DNA of 64,000 bases from Pinirhizobacter sp036499745. GTDB taxonomy: Bacteria; Pseudomonadota; Gammaproteobacteria; Xanthomonadales; Rhodanobacteraceae. Both the position numbers and the translations under genes were made by a program. Location of the stretch: assembly GCF_036499745.1 (NCBI RefSeq), contig NZ_DASYDG010000008.1, positions 1 to 64,000 of the forward strand, given 5' to 3'. This document shows, piece after piece, positions 20,527 to 28,014 of this stretch (positions are counted from its first letter, which is position 1; each line of letters starts with the position of its first letter). Under the pieces are notes generated by a model. That model saw only the letters and a program-made list of their open reading frames with translations, ran no database searches and was not told where the DNA came from.

Positions 20527-21276
20527 TCAAGCGTGGTCTTGATAGGGCGAGTAATTCGCCTCGTTGGCCGATGGTTCAACCGCGCCCAGGAGGATATGCA
20601 CCTGCGCGGCATCGATCGGGGCCAGTCGGGGGAAGGTGGCATTGACCAGGGCGGCAACCACCGGCGAGGGGCTCTGGCCCAGGTGCTGGTTCAGCAGATC
20701 GTGCAACTCGCCAATCATGCGCAGGCGCTGGCGGCTGACATGGTCCTGGCGGGCCTGGTCGGCGTTGGATTGCACCCAGCTTCCGACATCGGTGCGCAGG
20801 CCCATCAACGATGCACACAAGAGGTCCGCGTACTCGCCACGGCTGTCCACCTGCGGAATCCAGGTACCACGACTGGCCAGGTAACCCTCCACCGCCCTGC
20901 CGGTTTCACCTTTGGCGCAGGCCTGTTCACACAGGTGCGGGTCCATGCGCATCAGCGTATCGATGGCTTGCAACACCGCGCGGCCGTGCAGGCCGGCATC
21001 ATCGGGCGAGGCCCATTCCATTCCGTCACGATCGGTGAAGGCGCGTTCGACGATCCAGAACACATCGAAGGCCATCAGCCGCTTCATCTCCTGGCTCATG
21101 CCGGACAAATCGTCGTCGAGCAGGCGCCAGGCCTCGATGGCATACGGGTTTGCGCCGAAGCGGGCCAAGGCCGATGTCAGTTCGCCGCGTGGATCGAGCA
21201 TTTCCGCGTGCTCGCCGAAGCCGGCTGAATATTCAGCCAGTGCGTCGTTAAGCCAGGCTTCGGTGCTCCCGTCCAT
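20527..21276 (-). CDS. Hypothetical protein, about 249 residues, helical
   Basis: Mostly helical, no membrane segment or signal peptide. Features are a Trp- and Leu-rich N-terminus (AWLNDALAEYSAGFGEH), a cysteine pair in DPHLCEQACAKGETG and another cysteine in ADLLCASLMGLRTDVG. The ATG at 21276 has GGGGAG three bases upstream, slightly close; an in-frame TTG lies at 21291. It seems to be transcribed on its own. I do not recognise the family and give no function. Confidence 0.7.
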   Translation of the reverse strand: MDGSTEAWLNDALAEYSAGFGEHAEMLDPRGELTSALARFGANPYAIEAWRLLDDDLSGMSQEMKRLMAFDVFWIVERAFTDRDGMEWASPDDAGLHGRAVLQAIDTLMRMDPHLCEQACAKGETGRAVEGYLASRGTWIPQVDSRGEYADLLCASLMGLRTDVGSWVQSNADQARQDHVSRQRLRMIGELHDLLNQHLGQSPSPVVAALVNATFPRLAPIDAAQVHILLGAVEPSANEANYSPYQDHA

Positions 21277-21454
21277 GTTCTCCCCACACAATTTCGCTTT
21301 ACCTGACGGTATCGGCGGCAGGCGGGGATGCTTGAGCTACCGGAGCCCAGCGAAACCTGAACGGGCATGGCCCGCGCCGTCAACGTTCTATGTCCGCAAC
21401 CGTTTTTTCTTCCTGCTGCGGACGTGGGTCCGCCTGTTGCTGGAGGAGTGACTG

Positions 21455-21778
21455 ATGAACCGGATTACCCGAACCCTTGCCCTCGCCGCCTTTGCCGGCC
21501 TGGGCCTCGGCGCCACCGCATACACCGCACCGGTGCAAGCCCGCGAGGTGGTGGTCGTCACCACCCGCGTTGCCCCGCCGCCGCCACGCTTTGAACGTGT
21601 CCCGCCGCCGCGTGTGGGTTACGTCTGGGCGCCGGGCTACTGGCGATGGAACGGCTCGCGCCACGTCTGGGCCGGCGGCTATTGGGTCCGTGCTCGTCCC
21701 GGCTATCGCTGGGCCCCCCCGCGCTGGGAGCATCGCGGCCCGGGTTGGCGTTATCACGGCGGCGGCTGGGTGCGTTGA
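21455..21778 (+). CDS. YXWGXW-repeat exported protein
   Basis: A 107-residue protein with signal peptide (MNRITRTLALAAFAGLGLGA, cleavage near VQA-RE). A proline run (APPPPRFERVPPPR) is followed by Tyr/Trp-rich repeats: VWAPGYWRWNG, VWAGGYWV, YRWAPPRWEHRGPGW. These are the YXWGXW repeats (PF12779 type) found in small periplasmic proteins of beta- and gammaproteobacteria with no known function. GGAGGAG lies directly upstream of the ATG. Confidence 0.88.
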   Translation: MNRITRTLALAAFAGLGLGATAYTAPVQAREVVVVTTRVAPPPPRFERVPPPRVGYVWAPGYWRWNGSRHVWAGGYWVRARPGYRWAPPRWEHRGPGWRYHGGGWVR

Positions 21779-21877
21779 TCTAGCACCCGTCATCTTCCCG
21801 TCACCGGCGCTGCACGAGGCGCCGGCCAGCCTCCGGACACGGATCGTCCGGAGGGCCGGACGCGGGAGGAGTACTGA

Positions 21878-22015
21878 ATGAACGAAACATCGGAGTCGAA
21901 GGGTGTCGCCGCCCCCGGCAAGCAGAAAGGCGGCATCGGCTATGTCGTGCTGTGGTTGCTCGGCGTACCCATTCCCGTGCTGATCCTGATCGCGCTCGTG
22001 CGCGGTTGTGCCTGA
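21878..22015 (+). CDS. Small single-span membrane protein, 45 residues
   Basis: Reads MNETSESKGVAAPGKQKGG, then a membrane segment (IGYVVLWLLGVPIPVLILIA) and a short tail ending RGCA. GGGAGGA lies seven bases before the ATG, which supports translation. The WLLGVPIPVLILI pattern with two prolines is common in small membrane peptides of this group. It sits 25 bases upstream of the 275-residue membrane protein gene and is likely in one transcript with it. Confidence 0.7.
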   Translation: MNETSESKGVAAPGKQKGGIGYVVLWLLGVPIPVLILIALVRGCA

Positions 22016-22040
22016 TCCCCCTATCGCACGGAGAAAAACC

Positions 22041-22868
22041 ATGGCTTACGTAGCTTCCACGGCGACCGAGGTCGTCGTGACTTATCCGCGCCTTTCCTGG
22101 GGCGCCATCTTCGGCGGCTGGCTGGTCGCCACCGCCGTCGCCGGCCTGCTGTACGTGGCCGGACTTGCCCTCGGGTTCGCCGCTTTCGATGCTTCGGACC
22201 TTGCCAGCACAACCAAGGGCATCGGCATCGGTACTGGCATTTGGTTCGTCCTGACGTGGGCTGCCGCCCTGTTCCTGGGTGGCATGGCGGCGAGCTGGTT
22301 CGACAACCAGCTCGAACACACCATGGGCGCTCTGCAAGGCGTGGCCGTATGGGGGTTGTCCTTGACGGCCACGGCTTTGTGGATTGCCATGGGATTGGGC
22401 CACGCAGCGACGGGCGGTGCCGCGGTGGCTGCGGCGGCGCACGGCAACGGAGGTGGCGCATCGATTGTCGCCAGCGGTCCGGCCACCGAGGAAGTGGCTA
22501 TCCTCGACGAGCAAGTGCACCAGGCGCTTCGCGGCGAACGCAACGACTCGGCAGTGACCGCCGCGCTCATCGCGAGCCACGACGACGCCGCACGCCGCCT
22601 CATCGAAGCACGCGGAGCCAGCGGCGCCGAAGCCCAGCGTGTACTGGCGTCGATGTCGGCGCAGACCCAGGCCGCCCGCAACGCCACCGCGGCGCAGGCC
22701 GAACGCGTGGCGCATTACACCTCGTTGAGCATGTGGGTATCGTTCCTGAGCGGGTTCCTTGCGTTTCTTGCGGCCGCCGGCGGCGGCTGGGTTGGCGCGA
22801 ACAACCTGCACCGGGTGTTTCATCTCAGGCGGTATGAAGGAAGGTCCGTGCGCGACGTTGTCACTTGA
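22041..22868 (+). CDS. Membrane protein of unknown function, 275 residues
   Basis: Three membrane segments lie in the first 120 residues (GAIFGGWLVATAVAGLLYVAG, GTGIWFVLTWAAALFLGGMA, VAVWGLSLTATALWIAMGLG) and one at the end (MWVSFLSGFLAFLAAAGGGW). Between them is a soluble Ala/Glu-rich helical region of about 110 residues (EEVAILDEQVHQALRGERND onwards) that could form a coiled coil. The start at 22041 is preceded by GGAG. It may share a transcript with the 45-residue gene upstream. I do not recognise a family. Confidence 0.8.
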   Translation: MAYVASTATEVVVTYPRLSWGAIFGGWLVATAVAGLLYVAGLALGFAAFDASDLASTTKGIGIGTGIWFVLTWAAALFLGGMAASWFDNQLEHTMGALQGVAVWGLSLTATALWIAMGLGHAATGGAAVAAAAHGNGGGASIVASGPATEEVAILDEQVHQALRGERNDSAVTAALIASHDDAARRLIEARGASGAEAQRVLASMSAQTQAARNATAAQAERVAHYTSLSMWVSFLSGFLAFLAAAGGGWVGANNLHRVFHLRRYEGRSVRDVVT

Positions 22869-22891
22869 TCCTCGTGGCGTCCCGATGATCA

Positions 22892-22928
22892 GTGTCATGC
22901 GCGGCCTGCGAGCAGTCCCGCATGACAC
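22892..22928. repeat. Inverted repeat in the gap before the coiled-coil gene
   Basis: GTGTCATGCG (22892-22901) and CGCATGACAC (22919-22928) form a perfect 10-bp pair with a 17-base loop. No T-run follows. It could be a weak terminator for the membrane protein or a regulator site for the next gene. Confidence 0.45.
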
Positions 22929-23044
22929 CATGCTCGGAATGGTCGGATGCATCACCGACAGCAGTCGAGATCCCAGCTGACATACGTAGGCAATGTCGCA
23001 CGGCAAAATCGACGCTCAGCAAGCGCGATCGAGACACCATCATC

Positions 23045-23626
23045 ATGGACGCGAATAATTTGAGCATTCCTTACAGGGAACAGCCATCGCCGGTTGACGA
23101 ATCCCCGGGAGCGCACAATCATCCGGGCATGGACGATCGTATGGCTCGAATGGAAGTGAACATCAACTACATCCGTCGTGATGTGGACGAACTTCGCAGT
23201 GGGCTCCACAGAGTGGAAGAGCACATTCAACGCGAGGCATGGCGGTACGACATCAATGCGTTGAAGGACACCATCCACAGCGAATCATCGAAGCGACAGG
23301 AACAGTTCACGGAATTACGCGGTGAAATTGGCGACGTACGCCGTGAAATTGGCGACCTGCGCGCGGCCATGACCACTGAGACTGGCAACCTCCGCGCGAC
23401 CATGACCACTGAGACTGGCGACCTGCGCGTGGCCATGACCACGGAGACTGGCGACCTGCGCGTGGCCATGACCGCGATGGAATTTCGCCTGGAACGGAAG
23501 TTCGAGCAATGCCTGCTCAAATTTCAATCGCGCATGCTGTGGGCCATTGGCGCAGCCGTGGGACCCATCATGCTAGCGTGGTTCATCCAGACGTTCCTGC
23601 CTGCACTCAGGGCCTCAGGCGTTTGA
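23045..23626 (+). CDS. Membrane-anchored coiled-coil protein with tandem repeats
   Basis: A 193-residue protein: acidic N-terminus, a coiled coil from about residue 28 to 150, and one C-terminal membrane segment (MLWAIGAAVGPIMLAWFIQT). The coiled coil contains two heptads (GEIGDVR, REIGDLR) and then three near-identical 11-residue repeats of the form AMTTETGDLRV. It resembles the family of short tail-anchored coiled-coil proteins of unknown role that often sit near phage or plasmid genes. The start at 23045 is preferred because the upstream extension lacks features. Its end overlaps the convergent CPBP gene by 12 bases. Confidence 0.72.
   Translation: MDANNLSIPYREQPSPVDESPGAHNHPGMDDRMARMEVNINYIRRDVDELRSGLHRVEEHIQREAWRYDINALKDTIHSESSKRQEQFTELRGEIGDVRREIGDLRAAMTTETGNLRATMTTETGDLRVAMTTETGDLRVAMTAMEFRLERKFEQCLLKFQSRMLWAIGAAVGPIMLAWFIQTFLPALRASGV
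23321..23461 (+). repeat. Tandem DNA repeats: 2 x 21 bp then 3 x 33 bp
   Basis: Units at 23321-23341 and 23342-23362 (21 bp) are followed without gap by units at 23363-23395, 23396-23428 and 23429-23461 (33 bp), plus a decayed fourth. The 33-bp units differ by only a few bases, for example ATGACCACTGAGACTGGC is shared by the first two. All lengths are multiples of three, so copy changes would keep the reading frame. Confidence 0.9.
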
Positions 23627-24550
23627 TGCCTCCGGCCGGCGGCGCACCCACGAGGGCGCTATCAGGGTCCCGCGCCGCAGCGCGACTACCACCAGCACTA
23701 CCGTGAGCACGCTGCAACAACCCAGCGCAACTACCGATGCCTCGGCGCCAAAGCTGCCGCCAGTCAACCAGTCGGGCCCGGAAATGCGCGGTGCTATCCA
23801 ACCCTTCTGCGCGATCCCGGAGACCGAAATACCGTACACGGTTCCCTGCATGATGTTCCACGCCGCGTGCAAGCCCATGCAAAGCCATAGCGACCGGGTC
23901 ACGTTGTAGAGCATGCCGAACAGCAGGCCGGCTTCGATGGCAATGGCCAGTGCACTCCACAGGGTGGCATTCGGGTTACCAAGATGCGCAGCGCCAAAAA
24001 CCAACGCCGAGATCACCAGCGCGGCCCACGTGCCCAGGCCTTCCTCGACGATACGGAACAGCACGCCACGGCAGACGATTTCCTCGGTGATACCCGGGGC
24101 AATTCCCAACATCACGATCTGCGCGATCCAGGCAACCTCACTGTTGTAGCCATCGATCCGATAGCCACCGGCCAGGGCGATCACGCCAACGACCACACTG
24201 AAAAGGAATGCCCCGCCCACCAGGCCCGCAACGATACCCACGGGCGCGCGCGACGCTGCAAGTTCCGCGATGCGTCGCTTCTCGATGAAGCGCACCAACA
24301 GCCAGTAGGACAGTACAAACGGGATAATCATCACCAGACGTCGCAACGTGGATGCAGGTGTCATCGAAGCCAGGCCTGCACCGGGCAGGCCGACCAGCTT
24401 GAGCGCAAAGTTGAATACCGTGAGCGACACCGCCAGGAAGAAGGCAAAGATCACGATACGTGCCAGCGGCGAATCGATCAGCCAGCGCTTCCAGCCCGGG
24501 CGGCCATCAAGCGGCAACGACGGCGGAACGTCTATCACAGTGGTGTTCAT
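23615..24550 (-). CDS. CPBP-family intramembrane metalloprotease (CAAX protease-like)
   Basis: A 311-residue multi-pass protein with the full set of CPBP (Abi) motifs: EE-X3-R (Glu156, Glu157, Arg161 in TEEIVCRG), F-X3-H (Phe185-His189) and H-X3-N (His228-Asn232). These bind zinc in Rce1-like proteases. About eight membrane segments are visible. Bacterial members act in bacteriocin self-immunity, peptide maturation or membrane protein turnover, but no target is visible here. The start at 24550 is the first ATG before the conserved part; an upstream frame to 24631 seems spurious. Confidence 0.9.
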   Translation of the reverse strand: MNTTVIDVPPSLPLDGRPGWKRWLIDSPLARIVIFAFFLAVSLTVFNFALKLVGLPGAGLASMTPASTLRRLVMIIPFVLSYWLLVRFIEKRRIAELAASRAPVGIVAGLVGGAFLFSVVVGVIALAGGYRIDGYNSEVAWIAQIVMLGIAPGITEEIVCRGVLFRIVEEGLGTWAALVISALVFGAAHLGNPNATLWSALAIAIEAGLLFGMLYNVTRSLWLCMGLHAAWNIMQGTVYGISVSGIAQKGWIAPRISGPDWLTGGSFGAEASVVALGCCSVLTVVLVVVALRRGTLIAPSWVRRRPEASNA

Positions 24551-24661
24551 TGGTTTTCCCCAGGCCGGCATGGCTGCATTGAAGGCTAGCGGGCATACGC
24601 GCCGATGCCAAGGCTCGATGCCATAAGTCATGGCGTGTGAGCCGGACTCATCAGCCGCCCG

Positions 24662-25345
24662 CTATCTACCCGCACCGATCCGCCAGCAGGCTTCAAGGAA
24701 GATCCGTCGTTCCATCTCGCCGTCAATTTCCTGTGCAAGGCACTGCGCGAGGACATTCAGGTCGCCGCCGCCCTTCGCAGCCCGACGTACCAGGTGCCCG
24801 GCGACGGGCCCGATACGCCTGGCCAGTTCCGTCTCGAGTAAGCGCAAGTGCACCGCATCAACGCCGCCGGCCGGATGGGAGATATCGGCCGGTCCAGTGT
24901 CCGGCGACGGACGGTGTTCGGAGGAAGGGTGATGGGCGGCGCTCCCGCCAAGGGCAGAATCCAGATAGTCGCGCAGACGATCGATGTGAGGTTCTAGGGG
25001 TGGCGGGAACGCATCCATCCAGTGTTGTGTGCTAAGGAAGTACTCCAGGCTCTTTGATGGCAGCACATCCTCGATCCGAAAGGGCAGTATCGGCACTTGC
25101 TTGTGCACGGCCCGTTCTACTTCGCGCCGCACCTGGCCTGAATCATTGCTGCTGCCGGAGAAAACCAGCACCATAAGACGCGCACTGGAAATCGCATCGA
25201 TGATTTCGGCGGCCCAGTCGGCTGCCGGGGATACGTCGCGCGGCGCTATCCATACGCTGATGCCGTGTGCCTCCAGACGCTGCACAAGTGCCAAGGCAGC
25301 CTCGCGATCGGGCTGCGAATAGCTGACGAACAGGTCGTGGGCCAT
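24662..25345 (-). CDS. TIR-domain protein with a kinase-associated C-terminal tail
   Basis: The 227 residues have an N-terminal TIR domain (about 3-120): DLFVSYSQPDREAALALV, then GISVWIAPRDVSPAADWAAEI, then QVRREVERAVHKQVPILPF. Glu75 in RREVERAV sits where NADase TIR domains carry their catalytic glutamate. A low-complexity linker (about 122-155) leads to a helical C-terminal domain (HLRLLETELARRIGPVAGHL, VRRAAKGGGDLNVLAQCL). That resembles the tail found behind some bacterial serine/threonine kinases; this is from memory and unverified. No signal peptide. It starts three bases after the heme-sensor gene, so both are in one transcript. NAD+ cleavage is possible, but no defence partner is seen. 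Confidence 0.85.
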   Translation of the reverse strand: MAHDLFVSYSQPDREAALALVQRLEAHGISVWIAPRDVSPAADWAAEIIDAISSARLMVLVFSGSSNDSGQVRREVERAVHKQVPILPFRIEDVLPSKSLEYFLSTQHWMDAFPPPLEPHIDRLRDYLDSALGGSAAHHPSSEHRPSPDTGPADISHPAGGVDAVHLRLLETELARRIGPVAGHLVRRAAKGGGDLNVLAQCLAQEIDGEMERRIFLEACWRIGAGR

Positions 25346-25348
25346 GGC

Positions 25349-26212
25349 TCAGCCGCCCAGCATCCGCAGCGCCTTGTCGAGGCTTTTGCGCATGCGGTTA
25401 AAGGCGGTCGACAACGCCGCCACCTCAGGTCCTCCGCCACTCGGGAAATCCGCGGCCGCCGTATCGCCAAGGCTCACCTGGTCGGCTATCCGCGCGATCC
25501 GGCGCACCGGCCGGATGACCAGTACATAAAGCGATGCATTGATGACCAGCCACACGCCTGCGAGCATCGCGGCGATAGCGATCAGCACGTCGCGGCGGAC
25601 ACGTCCGGCGCTCGACTGGGCACTGTCGAAGGGCACCGAGACGATCTGCGCGCCGACCACTTCGTTAGGCTGCCAGCCGAATCCGTTATCGCTGCCATAG
25701 CGTGCCAGCATGGTTGCCGGTGCCGCTGACGGCAGGCTGTGACACCCCAAACAACCGGCATCGACCCGGATGGGACGCGCCAGGTAGAGGGACCTGCCCA
25801 TCGGGGTGTCGCGTATCCCACTTACTTGCCTGGTGCCGCTGTCGTTACGGAAGCGCTGCACGATGTCTGCCTCCCAATCCGTCGCGCGGTCGCGTGGATT
25901 GGTCGGGTTGAGCGTGGCTTCCTTGTAGGAGTACTCAGGGTGCTTCTTGTGCAGCGTGAGGAAGTTCTGCGTCGCGGCATAGAACGGCACGCTCTGGGGG
26001 CGGAACGCGCTGGCCAACTTGTCGCCGAGCAATGGTCCGATCTCGGTCTCGGTGTAGAAGCGGATCGCCGCAGCGCTGTCCATCATCAAACCAGCCTGGG
26101 CAAGCACTTCGCGCGTTGCGTTTTCCTGCAGCGTCGCCGTTACGATGAGGGAGATCGCGAACATACCGAGCGCAAAGGCGACAAGCAGTATCAGGTTGAT
26201 CCGCAGCAGCAT
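25349..26212 (-). CDS. Tll0287-like (DUF3365) heme sensor with HAMP domain
   Basis: A 287-residue membrane sensor. Membrane segment 1 is about 5-27 (INLILLVAFALGMFAISLIV). The periplasmic Tll0287-like domain follows, with its hallmark LNPTNPRDRATDWE and the heme-c motif CLGCH (Cys154, Cys157, His158). Membrane segment 2 is about 209-233, then a HAMP domain (RPVRRIARIADQVSLGD...). No kinase or cyclase follows on the same chain, so output must go through a partner, most likely the TIR protein encoded immediately downstream. GGGGG lies six bases before the ATG. The single heme suggests sensing of redox state or a gas, by analogy with the family. Confidence 0.87.
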   Translation of the reverse strand: MLLRINLILLVAFALGMFAISLIVTATLQENATREVLAQAGLMMDSAAAIRFYTETEIGPLLGDKLASAFRPQSVPFYAATQNFLTLHKKHPEYSYKEATLNPTNPRDRATDWEADIVQRFRNDSGTRQVSGIRDTPMGRSLYLARPIRVDAGCLGCHSLPSAAPATMLARYGSDNGFGWQPNEVVGAQIVSVPFDSAQSSAGRVRRDVLIAIAAMLAGVWLVINASLYVLVIRPVRRIARIADQVSLGDTAAADFPSGGGPEVAALSTAFNRMRKSLDKALRMLGG

Positions 26213-26377
26213 GCTCGGCCCCCTTTGACGGAGCGCAGGTCGACGCACCCGGCCCGACTATGTTCATGGCTGTGGGAACTTCGATGACGGCCTGGAGACT
26301 CGGCGCTCATGCCATCGTGGCAATCATGACATAAGCAAATTTGCCGCGCGCCCGATCAGGGACCAGGGCGTACAAAT

Positions 26378-26416
26378 AAAACAGCGACATACGTTGATGC
26401 ACGTATGTCGCTGTTT
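26378..26416. terminator. Long perfect hairpin, bidirectional terminator
   Basis: AAAACAGCGACATACGT and ACGTATGTCGCTGTTTT form a 17-bp perfect stem with a six-base loop (TGATGC), with A and T runs on both sides. It lies between the tRNA-Thr and the heme-sensor gene and would end transcription from either side. It is longer than most intrinsic terminators. Confidence 0.85.
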
Positions 26417-26429
26417 TTATTGCAAAATA

Positions 26430-26505
26430 TGGTGCCGGAAATAGGAATCGAACCTACGACCTACGCATTACGAATGCGCCGCTCTACCAACTGAGCTATT
26501 CCGGC
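26430..26505 (-). tRNA. tRNA-Thr(CGT)
   Basis: The 76 bases on the minus strand give GCCGGAA paired with TTCCGGC, an encoded CCA, D arm GCTC...GAGC, and anticodon arm GCGCA-TTCGTAA-TGCGT with anticodon CGT. The T loop is TTCGATT. Its transcript would end in the long hairpin just downstream. Confidence 0.96.
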
Positions 26506-26516
26506 GAAGAGGCGGG

Positions 26517-26546
26517 ATTTTAGGGGGCTTGGGGGCTTGGGCGCAA
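26517..26546 (-). promoter_or_regulatory. Candidate promoter of tRNA-Thr
   Basis: On the minus strand TTGCGC (26546-26541), 18 bases, and TAAAAT (26522-26517) precede the tRNA by 12 bases. The -35 box is only fair. It abuts the end of ispH. Confidence 0.5.
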
Positions 26547-26548
26547 GC

Positions 26549-27493
26549 CTAGCTGGCAGCCATGCGCAGTTCGCGCGGCAGGGCAAAGGTGATGTTCTCA
26601 GCTTCGCCGTCCAGCTCGCTCACCGTGCCGGCACCCCAGGTCTGCAGGCGGGCGATCACTTCCCTGACCAGTTTCTCCGGCGCGGAGGCACCGGCAGTAA
26701 CGCCCACGCGCGTGGCGCCTTCCAGCCAGGCCTTCTCGATGTGCTCGGCACCGTCGATCAGATAGGCACGCACGCCCTGCTTCTGGGCAAGTTCGCGCAG
26801 GCGGTTGGAGTTGGAACTGTTGACCGACCCCACCACCAGCACCAGGTCTACCGCGTCGGCCAACCGGCGCACGGCATCCTGGCGGTTCTGCGTGGCGTAG
26901 CAGATGTCGTCCTTGCGCGGGCCTTCGATGGCCGGGAATTTCTCGCGCAGCGCCTTGATGATGGCGATGGTGTCATCCACGCTTAAGGTGGTCTGGGTGA
27001 CAAAGGCGAGCTTTTCCGGCTGCGCCGGATTGAAGCCTGCCACCTGCTCCACTGACTCCACCAGGTGGATGGCTCCGGTGTGGGCGCGGTTCCACTGACC
27101 CATGGTGCCCTCGACTTCCGGGTGGCCGCCGTGACCGATCAGCACCACGTCGTAGCCGGCGCGTCCCAGGCGGGCGACTTCCATGTGTACCTTGGTTACC
27201 AGCGGGCACGTGGCGTCGAACACGGTAAGCCCGCGGCGGTCGGCTTCCTCACGCACGGCCTTGGGCACGCCGTGGGCGCTGAAAATCACGGTAGCGCCGT
27301 CGGGGACGTCGGTGAGCTCTTCGACGAACACGGCGCCGTCCGCTCGCAGGCGTTCCACCACGTAGCGGTTGTGTACCACCTCGTGCCGGACATAGATGGG
27401 TGCGCCATAGGACTCCAGCGCACGATCGACGATGGCGATGGCGCGGTCGACGCCGGCGCAGAACCCACGGGGATTGGCAAGGAGGATATCCAT
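26549..27493 (-). CDS. ispH: 4-hydroxy-3-methylbut-2-enyl diphosphate reductase
   Basis: Last enzyme of the MEP isoprenoid pathway: it reduces HMBPP to IPP and DMAPP with a [4Fe-4S] cluster. The 314 residues are the normal length. The three cluster cysteines are visible: Cys12 (RGFCAG), one in ATCPLVTKVH and one in DDICYATQNRQ. The substrate histidines (HEVVHN, GHGGHPEV) and the catalytic Glu (HPEVEG) are present. It lies eight bases after lspA, at the end of the ribF-ileS-lspA-ispH cluster. The fkpB gene that separates lspA and ispH in Escherichia coli is missing here. Confidence 0.98.
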   Translation of the reverse strand: MDILLANPRGFCAGVDRAIAIVDRALESYGAPIYVRHEVVHNRYVVERLRADGAVFVEELTDVPDGATVIFSAHGVPKAVREEADRRGLTVFDATCPLVTKVHMEVARLGRAGYDVVLIGHGGHPEVEGTMGQWNRAHTGAIHLVESVEQVAGFNPAQPEKLAFVTQTTLSVDDTIAIIKALREKFPAIEGPRKDDICYATQNRQDAVRRLADAVDLVLVVGSVNSSNSNRLRELAQKQGVRAYLIDGAEHIEKAWLEGATRVGVTAGASAPEKLVREVIARLQTWGAGTVSELDGEAENITFALPRELRMAAS

Positions 27494-27501
27494 GGCCGCG
27501 A

Positions 27502-28014
27502 TTATCGCACGGCGGTGGTTTTCTTCCCCTGGAACAGGCTGCCCAGCACCAGCAGCACCGCGCCCACGGAAATGGCGCAGTCGGCCACGTTAAATACCGG
27601 GTAGTAATAGGTGCGCCAGTACACCTCGATGAAATCGGTGACCTGGGCCGCGTGCAGCCGGTCGATCAGGTTGCCCACGGCTCCGCCAATCACCAGCGCC
27701 AGCGGCAAGGCCGATTTCCAGTCGCCACGAGGCGTCTTCTTGAGCCACGCAGCCAGGGCAATGCTTATGACGACCGCCAGCAGCACGAAGAACCAGCGCT
27801 GCCAGCCCGAGCCGGTGGCCAGGAAGCTGAAGGCAGCGCCCGTGTTGAAGGCCAGCGTCCAGTTGAGAAAACCCGGGATCACCGGGTGCGGCATGCCTGC
27901 TGGCGCCAGCGCGCCGAGTGCCCAGAACTTGGTGAGCTGGTCCAGCGCGATAACCACCAGCGACAACCACAGCCACGCCAGCGCGCTGGCGGGTTTCTCC
28001 GTCCTCAGAACCAC
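27502..28014 (-). CDS. lspA: Lipoprotein signal peptidase II
   Basis: Inner-membrane aspartic protease that cleaves the signal peptide of diacylated prolipoproteins. The 170 residues have four membrane segments and the two catalytic aspartates in GNLIDRL and FNVADCAIS. I place the start at the GTG at 28014 (reading VVLRTEKPASALAWLWLS), which overlaps the ileS stop region and has GAGGT six bases upstream. Upstream extensions run through ileS coding sequence. Translational coupling with ileS is likely. Confidence 0.95.
   Translation of the reverse strand: MVLRTEKPASALAWLWLSLVVIALDQLTKFWALGALAPAGMPHPVIPGFLNWTLAFNTGAAFSFLATGSGWQRWFFVLLAVVISIALAAWLKKTPRGDWKSALPLALVIGGAVGNLIDRLHAAQVTDFIEVYWRTYYYPVFNVADCAISVGAVLLVLGSLFQGKKTTAVR

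Noticed and set aside
23321..23461. CRISPR array
   Set aside because: The 21-bp and 33-bp units are directly adjacent without spacers and lie inside a coding frame with heptad and hendecad periodicity.
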